Assembly: GCA_963971575.1 (NCBI GenBank)
Contig: OZ020623.1
Span: 17,610,980 to 17,674,979 of the forward strand
Reading direction: 5' to 3'
Source: Liopterus haemorrhoidalis
Taxonomy: Eukaryota > Arthropoda > Insecta > Coleoptera > Dytiscidae
DNA: 64,000 bases
How positions within the stretch are numbered: the stretch's first letter is position 1; each line of letters opens with the position of its first letter. Position numbers and translations under genes: made by a program. Of the stretch, positions 44,901 through 56,900 are shown piece by piece. A model generated the notes under the pieces. That model was not told where the DNA came from and ran no database searches. It worked only from the letters and a program-made list of their open reading frames with translations.

Positions 44901-47900
44901 CGAACCACACAATTTAAATGTACCAGTTGTCTCCAGGCCTATATAATTATTAATTTGAACTATTCAGGAGGATAGCAAATGGTTTTAATTTTCCAGTACT
45001 GATGCATGAATTATCTATTAATAAAATAATTCACATGGGAAGTACTGGACTTTCATCAATAAATATAGAAATATATAAAAGATTTACATGTGTTTAGTAA
45101 CTAAATCAAGCTACTAAACTAATAGTATATTATTATACGAGTTTTATAAGACGATGTATTGTCACACGAGTTGTTTGAAGAACGAGCACAGCGAGGAGTA
45201 CGCCAAAGAAAGAAGTGTGACAATACGTCGTATAAAACGAGTATAATATATTATATCACTTATTTTATAGAAATTTTAAAATTTCATTTATAAAAATATC
45301 GGAATACCATCTAGGTTTTTTTTTTAAATGCGGTCACCATAGCAACAATGTATAATAAAACAATTTCTATGATAACACAACACAACAGTAATTTGACAGA
45401 TGCAAAACAACAAACTTTTTTTTAGAATTTTCTTAATAATAATATTATAAAATAATTATCTGACATGGAAATAAAGTCTATTTCAAACGATTAGGCCGAA
45501 ATAGATTTTCAAATCTAGTAATTTTTACAGATTGATTGAAGCTTTTGATCATTTTGTTCAGGAAAAGCCAACTTCAATATATAAAAAAATAGCTAATGAG
45601 AATTTACAAAAATGGAAATTCCAATTAGCTCCATAATCGTTTAGCCTAATCGTTTGGAATAGCATGTACTTATAAATTGTATTAAATAAACATTTTAAAA
45701 TATTTGAGGTTATCAATGACACACCGTAGACGAGTAGTACTGCCAATTTCTCAAAATAAAAAGTCACCGAAAACAGTTTAACAATAGCTTCTGTTGTTAA
45801 ACTGTTTTCAGTGTAACAATGAACAATGGTTTGTTCCTACAAAAGTTCAGAACCGTTCAAAACTTAACTGAGTTTGCGCAAAACGATTTTAGCGTTCCAA
45901 CAAGTCGATTTAAAAATTCAGAACTTATATTGCAGTGTTCCAAGAACGAGTGAACTGTGTTCCGAACTGATTCTGGATCGTTCTTAAAGTTCCAGGATTT
46001 TACAAGAATTCTAAATTCTGAATCAGTTAAACGTGTTATCTAACCTCACTTATTTGTTTTTAAATGTTTGATTAAATTACTAGTAGTAATGGAAGAATGA
46101 TTTTTCGGATTTGTCAGGATTTTCAGGCGAAAGTGATGAAGATGGAGAATTCTTGAATGATGTTATTGTTGAATTATGACAAAACAATGGAAATTACATA
46201 CAGAGAATAGTGCCACAATATATTAATCAGGTTTTTTTGGAACATTTTCGAGGTAGTAGAAATGTTATTGAACTCCTAGCAGCAAGTTTTGAAACATGTG
46301 AATACTATAAGCACCATTCTGGCCAAAATGGTAAAATTGGTGCTCAGGATCAACTTCTTATATTTCTCTAGTATATTGGCCATCAGACTGCAAGTTTCCG
46401 AGATGTAACAGATAAGCTTGATATTTCCAAAAGTAGTTTGGAGAGAATAATAGTCCGAATTACATATTTCTTGAGCAACAAGTCTAACAACATAATAAAA
46501 TGGCCAAATAACGAGGGAAAGATCGTTATTGTAAGACATTTTCAGCAAAAAGGATTTCCAAATGTATTGTCTTCCAATCCTTCCATTAGTTCCATTTCTT
46601 CAGATTAAAAATACAAGACACAATGTTTTTTAACAGATGTTTTGATTTCGTGATTTTATAGGTTAATTAGGTTAAAACAAACCAAATTCTCGACGGTTCT
46701 AACTCGTTCCAACACTATTTAAGATGATTCTAGAACTATAAGTTCGCACATGGATTCGAAGCAGTTCTGATTCACGTTCTGAACTGCTGTGAATTTTCAG
46801 TTGGAACAAACCTATTATTGTGAACGCAAAGTATAAAAACATTGTTTAGTGTTGTCTACACTGTTTAGTAAAATGTATTAGTATTACTCTAAAAATTACT
46901 TTAATCAGGTGATTAGAGTAATTTTATACGTAGGTACGCATAAGGTTATACGGATTTTTTCTTACCAGTTCATCCAAGAATTGTTGAATAATCTGCCTGC
47001 TTAGCAAACTTAAGGTGTTCTGGAACATCCTTGGTACGATCTTTCTCAAATATTCCATAACTCCTTGGTTGCCAGATTGAGGGCCCTGGTTCTGAGCAAC
47101 TCTCTGGAATCCCATTAGCTGAAGAGTTCCTTTGTCTACCGTCAGATCAGTAGAAATTATACTGTCTGTGTGAACCTATAACAAACGTTATTACATTAAT
47201 AAAAAATTTACTTGAAATGTGAATTTTCACACATTTCCAACATGCCGAATTCCAACTTTGTGTTCAGCCGTTTGGCTACAATTTCTACCGAACAGACAGA
47301 CACATGAGTGACGTTAAGGGTTTTTTGTTGGTCATACCTATAAAACCCTAATAAATAACTTACCCATTGTTTCAACGGTTCCAAAATCTTAGAGAATCTT
47401 CGTTTGTAGTTTCTTTCACCATCTGCCAATGGTTCTACAGCTCTAAGTCTGATGAGTTTCGCATCGGGATCAAGAATACCTAAAACCTCAACCTTTACCT
47501 GTCTCTGGCTTCCATCTTGGGAAGTCGTTCCCAAAGATATAACACCAACCTGAAATAATAAATAATATGTCAGCTAAACGCTTTAGTGGCAAATTGATTT
47601 TTATTAAAATAGACGACTTACTTCAATTTTTTTTCCAGCACCTCCCATCAACTTCATATGTTTCTGTAAGCTGATAGTACAACATGCTCGAAGCCAAGTG
47701 AATAATCCTTTTACGTACAAGTTATCGACTTTAACCTAAAAAAAAAAAATGTTCCTTAATTATTGTTTACACATGAGTTTTAATCATTTTCCAATGTGTG
47801 ATATTGCCTATATTATCGCAATTTGGAAAACAAAAATTTCTTTATGAAAAAGTTGCCAAAGAAAGCTAGTCTATATTCTATATACGAGGTGTGATCAAAA

Positions 47901-50900
47901 AGTTCGTGCAATTTTTTAATTTACAAACCAATATTTATTCATCAATTTTTATATTGTCCCCTTCAAAATAGTCCCCATCTGATATAATGCACTTATGCCA
48001 CCGTTTTTTCCAGTCTTCAAAACATTTCTGAAACGCAGATTTTGGTATCCGCATCAACATATTCATGATCCGCATACGCAGATTTTGTAAATAATAAATC
48101 CGCAGCCGATCCGGATCCGCACAATCCGCCCAACAGGTTTTGCTGTCAGTTTGGAAAGAACTAACATGTTTCGCCTTATTTGGTAATCGCTACGCTAAAA
48201 CACTACTGAAAATTTTTGGATTTACCAGTTTATATATTACTAACCTAACCTAAGGTACACCAAAATTTTTGGGGCTTAGATGCGCTAATAACTTTGAAAT
48301 CTAGAGAGAGACAACAATTTTGGTGGGCCTAAGAGTCCTTTTTCGAAGGAAGCAGGTGGCGTGCTGATTATGAAGTACGTGTTGGTGTTGATAGTACTGT
48401 AAAGTATCATATTTGTGTCAACTAACATCTCACGTCAGTTTTACCTTTTACAAGGTGATGAAAAAGTAATGCAACGTGACTATATTTTTAAAATATTGAA
48501 TTTAAAAAAATCAGATAAAAGTTACTTGGTAGAAGGTGCTTCATATTTTTGTGACCTAGTAATTCAATTACGCCATTTCGCGCATGTGTTAGGCAATGCA
48601 ACTTTATTTTTTCAAATAGCAACATGTGTCATTTTTCAATTTTTTGGAATCAAGCAAAACTTTTTTCTTCGGGTAGTATAAAAAAATTGGCAGGTTACAT
48701 AATAAAATTTTCGAGAAATATTTGAATAGGTAAATATAGGTATTTAAATAAAATCGAATCACATCGAAAGTGTACCAGACAAATTTTGTTCAAATTATTA
48801 TTTTCTATATTCAATAATAAAAAGAAAGTTATGTTGATTGTCTCAACTCAATCTCGATCATGGACAATTGTCTTAATAACAATAACATAGTGCCAGATAG
48901 AATGCTACAAAATATCACATGTGTATACAGACAACCGAAGGTACCCGAGGACTACGTAGTCAGAACACAATCGCATGTTTCTCCGAAAGTAACCGAAGAT
49001 TTAAAGTTCACGCGGATATTGCGGATATGAAATTTTATCCGCATCCGCATGGTTAAAATGATAATTTATCCGCATCCGCAGAAAAGTTGCGGATATCCGC
49101 GGATTTGCAGGGCTCTATTTCCTCCAGCGATTTTGCTTTTATTTCTTCAATGGTCTTAAAACGTTGTCCTTTGTCATTGTTTTTATTTTCATTTTTGAGA
49201 CGAGAAAAAAGTCACATATCTTGTGAATAGGGTAGTTGCGGTATCATAACGGTGCTATTTTTGGACAGAAAATCTCGAACAAGCAATAAAGGACGAGCTG
49301 GTGCGTTATCATGGTAAAATTTCCAAGAATTGTCCTTCCATAAATCTTGCCGTTTTCTAAGAATTGCTTCACGCAGCCGACGTAACAAGTTCAAATAGAA
49401 TTCGTTAGTAACTGGTACACAATATCACGATAATCGAATAAACCAGTGGCGAAGGAAGACCTCCGCTAGACTTGCCCTCCCATAAAAAAAAATAAATAAA
49501 AAAAAAAATACATATATATTTTTTTTTTAATTTAAAAAAATATTTAGGTAAATCTTCAAATATACATCAAATTATGCCCAATACAATTTTTTTGTCCAAG
49601 GCTTGGTTTACTAGTTACGAATTTTCTTAAATTTTAATGTTTAATAACTTCCGTTTCAGGTTTCGGATTTTAATAAAAAACAATAGGGTTCTTCCCAGTT
49701 ATTAGGAGAATTTTTTAGTACCAGAACTCTTTAAGTTAAACCGGTTTTGAGTTATCGTGTATACACACAGACAGACACACACACATACGGAAGGCACTTA
49801 GAAAATAGGTTTTTTGGATTCCCTGGACCATGAAACGTGGTCATCAGTCAAAATCTCGACATCGAAAATTTTCGCGATTACAATACTTGCCCCTTATATA
49901 TTAAGGTCGGGCAAATAAAAAGTGAGAAGAACTTTAGCATTCGATCGAACTTGGCGTGCTTTTTTGGGTCTTGATTCATTTGGAAGCTTCCATTGAGATG
50001 ATTCAGCCTTTATTTCAATGTCATAACCGTACACCCACGTCTCGTCACCCGTTATGATGCGCTGGAGCTTTGTTGAGTCACTGACACCATCTATCATTAC
50101 CTAAGCGACTTCTTTGCGACATTTTTTTTTATTCAAAATTTAACAATTTCGGAACAAATTTTGCTATCACTCACCTCATGCGCAAAACATTAGCGAAATT
50201 TTCGCTAATACCCATACGATAAACTTCTTCAGCAACCTCTCTAATTGTAATTCGACGATTATCAAGAATTTTTTTCTTAACTTCTTCCACGTTTTTTCCG
50301 GTGATTGAAGTGCTGAGTCTCCCAACTCTTGAAAGCGTTCATACCATTTGTAAATCGCTCGTTCATTCATACTACGATTCACCAAATGACTTTTGCAACA
50401 TTTCCACTACTTTAGAGCACTTGACTTCATCTTTCTCGCAAAATTTAATGCATATTCTTTGATCCCTCATCGTGAAAAATAAGAAATCGCTGAATATACA
50501 GAAACGCAACTTTAATTAGCTGTCAAAGCTAAAATACACATCCAATATGGCTGCCAATTAAGACAGTCGTCAAAGACCAAGATTATTAAAGTAAAGGTTG
50601 TCTCGTAACTTCAAACCAATCACAGCGTGAGTGGGAATACGTCACATGTCTGCTTAGTTCAAACTAGCATACAAAATTAATATACTAGATGTTGCATGTT
50701 TTTAAATATTTTTATGGACTATATTCATAATAGATATTTATTTCAAGACAGTTCTACTGAATAAATTATAAATAAAAACCTAAGGAATTTTTAAACTGAT
50801 TTATATAAAATTTAAGGTGATGGGTAATAAATAACAATAAAATCGAATACAAATATAATTTTAGGAATATTTAAATAACAATAGAAAAACAAATTGCTAT

Positions 50901-53900
50901 AATAATATAGTAATTAATAAAATTGGAGGTTATATCAGTTTTTAAAAACGGCTGGACGTATTTTAAAGAAATTTGGTACAATAGAGTAGAACCAAGATTC
51001 AAATATAATCAAAATAATTCATGGTATCTCAAAATTTTCTTTCTTAGGGGGTGTTTGTGGGTTAAAACTGGTACTAAAAAAACCTAAAATATTTCTTTTA
51101 TAAACAGAACTATCTTAACAGAAAAAACTATACAATAAAAATTGTTTATAAGAAAACAAATCTTATTTGTTCTATGTACTTTTTCAATTTGATGAATATA
51201 AGGGTAGTTACGGTGGGGGTCTGAAACTAAAATATTGAAATATTTCACTTCACATCAAAAATGAATGTAAGAAAATTTATTTAGAACGAAGAATCATTCC
51301 TTTTATGTTCAATAAAATGAATAATGGGGGGTGGGGGAGCATGAGGAGCGCTACTTATACTCTTGAAATATCTCACTTATTATTTTACTTATGCCGGGTT
51401 GCTAACGTAAGAGTTTTCTCTAACTCAAGTTAAAATAATTTGTTTTTGATGCTACTACATACAAAAACAAATGATTTTAACTTGAGTTAGAGATAATTCT
51501 TACTTTAGTAACCGGCCATAAATAAGAAAAGTGGTTTCGAATGAAGGAATGATTATTTTCTGTTTAATGTAGTTTTTAGTTAGACTTGCAAGCAGCAACA
51601 CTACATATTGTTTCAGTCATATTAACACTAATAATATATAACTTAAAACAATTACAACACACTAAAAAGAAATTAAAACCAGTAGAAAATCAAAAAATTA
51701 AACGATATTATATTTATAAACAAAATTCAAACTTCACATGTATATAACATATACGATAACAAAGGCTGACGTCCCGTTAGCATACGGATGACGTGTTTCG
51801 CTATTTACCCTCACCACTACAAGTTACGAAACAACCTTATACTTTAATAATCTTGGTCAAAGACAGGTTAACCAACATGACGACAAAAAAAATTTCAATC
51901 CGAAAAAAAGGAGCGAGAGAATTTAAAAAATTACACGAACTTTTTGATGACACCTCGTATATACAAGAAAAGTTGTTATTTACATAGATGTTAAATTAAC
52001 AGCTGTGTACAGAATAACACAATCAGTCCACTTACCCATTGTACTACATTTTGGATGTTAGTCTGACAAGACCAATGGTAAATCAATTTCAAAATAACAC
52101 TAGGCGCATGCGTAGAACTCTCGAACAGCGATCCATTAAATACAGAGACAAATCTTTGTGGACAGCACTCACTTATCCAAACATATCCTCCAGAATATGG
52201 AAATTTAGATACATCACTGTACATACCTAACAATCAAAATATACAATATACATCACCGTATTTTAACAAAACATATTTAAGCGAATAAATTTGTAATTCT
52301 TACCTAAATTGAGTTTAAGTTGTGGATGATAACTGCAATTTTGTTCAGATCTAATCATTCCTTGTTGGATCAGCCATTCTGTAAACTTAGGTGCAGAGTA
52401 GACCAACACTTGCTTTACTTTGTTATCAAGAATAGACCGGTCGTTCGCAAGGTTTACTTCTTTAGAATGTAGGTGAGGTCTCGCCACAACAACCAAAGAC
52501 GGGAATGTTTTTCCTGTAAGTAATAATACATTTTAATCAGAGAGTCGAACCGAAACCGAACCGGAATTTTTAACAGAACCGGAACCGTAACCCGAACATA
52601 AAATTGATCAATTTAAAAACCGTAACCAGAACGAAATTGCAATAACGGTTAATTTCGGTTCAATTTTTTTTTTTTTTCATTAAATTAATTAATCGCTTTC
52701 TTACTACTAAAACTTATATTGACTGATAGAATGAATCTATCAGAAGCAAAATTGAAGAACATATTAATGTGTCGATTAAACATGGATTTTTAATTTTATT
52801 TTCATTTCAAATATTATTTTTACAACTGAATGAACGGTGATTAATTTTTATCTTTTTTTTTTTTGTAAGATAAAGGTTTGTGTTATTCCGTTTACTTCTT
52901 TATAATATTGCGATTCTTCAAACTGTTATTTATTATTTTTGTAAGAGAAAAGTTCATATTATTTATTACTACAGAGCGATCAAGAAACCTTGTCCGTTAT
53001 GCAATAGTTGACAGAAACATTTAGTTATCAAACTTATTTCCAAGGACATGTACACATAGACTTACATTCTATTTTTATTACCTTATACGAATTGATTTTT
53101 AAATTTTTTAATGTATTTTTTTTTTTTTATTTACAACTAGCCCTTGAAGAGGCTAATAAGCAAATTTGATGTTAACATAGTCAGGAGGGGAGTAATCACT
53201 CAGTAGTAATTCTCCAAACGAATTTAGAGTTATGGAACTAAGTCGAGGGGTTTGTTTCTTTTTAACCTTCTTGTTTCGTTTCCATTATCCAGGAGGTTGA
53301 CAGCGAGCTCGTTAGGGTGACAGTTGAGGCGATCTATGTGTCTAGCGGCATATCTTTCAATTTCTTCTTTAACATATGGTATGTTAAGATCTTTATGTAT
53401 GTTCTCGTTTCTCACATACCATGGTGCATTCGTTATGGAGCGTAATATTTTGTTTTGGAACCGTTGTATAATATTTATATTAGACGTCTTTGCACAGCCC
53501 CAGAGTTGCAAACCATATGTCCAAATCGGTTTAATTATTGCTTTATATAGCAACAATTTGTTCTCTAGGCTTAATCGTGAACTGCGTCCCAGTAACCAAT
53601 GCATTTTTCTAACTTTCAAATCTAGATATTTCCTTTTTGCCATTAGGTGAGTTTTCCAGGTAAGTCGCTTATCTAAATGTATGCCTAGATATTTAACATT
53701 ATCTGCCATAGGTATTACTTGGTTGTTTAGAGAGACTTGAGGACTGTTGACACGTCTAGTGGTGAAGGTAATTTGTGCAGACTTTGTTTCATTCACTTTA
53801 GCTCTCCAGTTTTGTAGCCAAGTTTGCATACGGTTTAAGGCAGTTTGAAGATTATGCGCTGCTTCCTGTGGATCGTTGTGTGATGCGAGGATGGCAGTGT

Positions 53901-56900
53901 CATCAGCATAGGTAGCGATTACTGTAGATTCACAGACTGGTATGTCGGAAGTGAAAATTTGGTATAATACCGGTCCAAGCACGCTTCCTTGAGGTACTCC
54001 TGCATGTATCAAGTACTTTTCTGATAAAGAATTTCCATGCTTAACTTGAAAATATCTGTTTTCCAAGTACGACTTGAACAGTATGAAATATTGGTACGGA
54101 AGAGTTTTTTTGATTTTATACAATAAACCTAGGTGCCATACTTTGTCAAAAGCTTGACTGATATCGAGAAATGCAGCGATACAAACTCGTTGTTCTTCAA
54201 AGTCTTGTTCTATCAAGTTCACAACTCTGTGGACTTGATCAATGGTCGAGTGTTGTTTTCTAAAGCCGAACTGATGGTTTGGTATAACATTATTTAGAAC
54301 AGGTCGTAAGCGTTTAAGTATGAGTTTTTCTAGGAGCTTGGATAAGATAGGGAGTAAAGAAATTGGCCTGTATGATGAAACTTCATGAGCAGGTTTTCCA
54401 GATTTATGAATTATGATGATTTGAGCGAATTTCCATTTTTTTGGGAAGTATTGAGTTCTTAGTATGGCATTAAATATTTGAGTTATTTGTACTATTGTTT
54501 TTCTCGGTAGTTCTTTCAGTATGGTAGCCGTTATACCATCCTCTCCAGGCGCTTTCTTGTTATGTAATTTAGCTATTTCTTCTTTTACTTCACCAGGAGA
54601 ACAGTATTTTATTGGAGGCGTTAATTGGTGGGGGCTTTCCAGGTATTCTGCAATTTTAGTTTCCTCATCTAGTGGCAATGTGGAGTCAAATGGTTGAAAA
54701 ACATTTGATAGATGCTTGGCAAACTCTTCTGCTTTTTCTTTGTGATCTCTAGCCCAAGAGCCGTCAGATCGTCGAATTGAAGGTACTGGTTGAACAGGAC
54801 GTTTGAATTTTTTAGTAGCCTTCCATAAGGAGTAGTCGTCATGCGGTGAAGCAGATAAGTTGCTGATGTAGTCGTGAAAAGTATCACTTTTTATCTTGTA
54901 TAGCAGTTTCTTCAACTGTTTAGTGATTTTATTAAGCTTCTTTTTATCTGTCGGGTGTCTGGAGTATTGCCATATTCTTCGTGCCTGCCTTTTTTCTAAA
55001 ATTTTTTCTCTTACTTGTTTAGGATAGTTCATGGATGTATCTTTTCGTTCTTCTTCCACTGGTGTTGAGAGTCGTGCTGCTTCTTGTATTGTTTCTGTTA
55101 CCTGCTTAACAGCCACTTCAATATTTTCATTAGTTTTTAAATTCAAGTTTAACGTTTTTTGTTCTAGGTAACATCTAAACTTTTCCCAGTTTGTTCGTTT
55201 ATTTGTAAGAAATTGAGTTTTTGTACTCTTGATAACACTCGTGCTTATTGTACATATTACTGCAGAGTGGTCAGAAAAAATATCAAAATTGGATGTTACG
55301 TCAACGTACTGTGAAGACAGACCTTTTGATATTAAGAAATCCAGTAAATCGGGAATTTTATTTGGATCAGTAGGCCAATATGTGGGTTCACCAGTGCTAA
55401 TAATGTTTAATCCATTAGCAGTTATTGCTTTTAGTAGCGATCTTCCCTTTGGGGTGATAAGTCTGGAACCCCACGATTTTTAAATGAACACTATTTTTCT
55501 CTACACGCCAATGAGTTGACAACAGGTCTTAAGTTAGGAACACAAATTTTCGTTGTTTCTCGGTTGAGTTCGGAAGAACGAAATAATCTGATTGGTTCTT
55601 TGTTAAATTGGGATTTTCAGCTGTGGATTAGAATACATTTTTGATATTTTTAAACTCATTGTTTACTGTTATGTAACTGACAAGAATCTATGATGGCACG
55701 GTATTATTAACGTTTTTCTTCTGGGATTACATGAACTGTGTGTGATTAGGGTCGGACTAAAGTATTTCCGCGCCCCCAGATTTGCATAACTACGCAAAAA
55801 TTAAGTTGAAGTTACTAGCCAACTGAACCCAAATTTTTAGGAGCGCTGAAAATTAAGTTGTTCATTGCTGTCAAAAATATTTGTTGAGTAAAAATAAGTT
55901 CAACCAAAATTTTCAGCACTCCTTGCATCTGGCGCCCCACGCAACTGACTGTCTTGACACCCCCTTAAACCGGCCCTGAGCCTTATTAATTATTTTTGGA
56001 ATTTCCTTCTAATTTGTTAGAATTTTATTTTATTTAGGTGCAACATGTTTTTGTATTTTAATTTTTGTTCCTAAATTGTTTTTTTTTTTTCATTTTTGAC
56101 AACAACATTTTTAATTAAGTTCTATTTCTTTTGTATTTTCAATTTTATAATTGAAAAACAAGAATAAAGTTGGTTTTACACAGTTCAATTAATTGATCAA
56201 TAAATTGATCAAGTTTTTAGTCAATTAATTGCAAAATTTATTGGTAACATTGTAACCAAAACATCACTTTACACACATCAATTTATTTATCAATTTTTTT
56301 GAAAATTTTTACATTACCAACTGTAAAACATGTTGACATATTTATCAAAATGAAAATATTGAAAAAATCTTCACAAAGTCACGAGCTGTGAACAAAAACA
56401 AAAGAAATAACCTAGATGATGGTAAATTACAATGTTTAAGGTTATGTCAGAATTTGAAACGAAACACAAACAATATATTTCGAGGTTATGCTACAACTAA
56501 ACAGTTGGCAATATCTTAACAGATAAAAATATACCTAGAATTCCCTAAAAAATTGATGAAAAATAGAACTTGTTCTATTTCCAAAATAAATTGATCAATT
56601 TTTTTGTCAATTAATTGACGAAATTTTTACACTTTACACATATCAATTAATTGAATGTCAACTTTTTCAATTAATTGATCAATAAATTGAATCATGTAAA
56701 ACCCACTTAAGAAGGAAATTTGGCAAATAAAATTAAACCAAAATTTATACCGGTAGATATTTGATGTTCGATTGAGACTCGATTTTAACTTGTTAATCGA
56801 ACCGAAACTGAACTGAATCGAAATTTTTAGATGAACCGAAACCGAAACTGGAACGAAAAACATTTACTTGGAACGTAACCGTAAACTGGAACGAAATAAA

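Larger units (their letters stand above)
47935..50470 (-). pseudogene. Mariner transposase in pieces
   Basis: Start at 50470 (MRDQRICIKFCEKDEVKC), then MNERAIYKWYERFQELGDSA (frame shift), IITGDETWVYGYDIEIKAES SQW (first Asp), WKFYHDNAPA (second Asp), IPQLPYSQDM, FKTIEEIKAKSLEE, and after the insert FEDWKKRWHKCIISDGDYFE GDN. Many breaks; not functional. Confidence 0.82.
47885..51957 (-). mobile_element. Mariner element, heavily interrupted, TA duplication
   Basis: TIRs CGAGGTGTGATCAAAAAGTT CGTGC at the left and GCACGAACTTTTTGATGACA-CCTCG-type inverse at the right (51933-51957), flanked by TATA. Transposase remnants run in reverse from about 50470 to 47935. It is split by a CCGCA-rich element (about 48030-49105) and a family-C repeat piece (about 49420-49905), and expanded by unidentified DNA at 50570-51930. 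In the row intron between exons 52036-52226 and 47622-47735. Confidence 0.8.

Noticed and set aside
48415..48681. 88-codon frame in the CCGCA-rich element
   Set aside because: No recognisable domain and no second copy to test; lies in an insertion within a broken mariner.
53324..53650. 108-codon forward frame
   Set aside because: Antisense shadow of the LINE reverse transcriptase frame.
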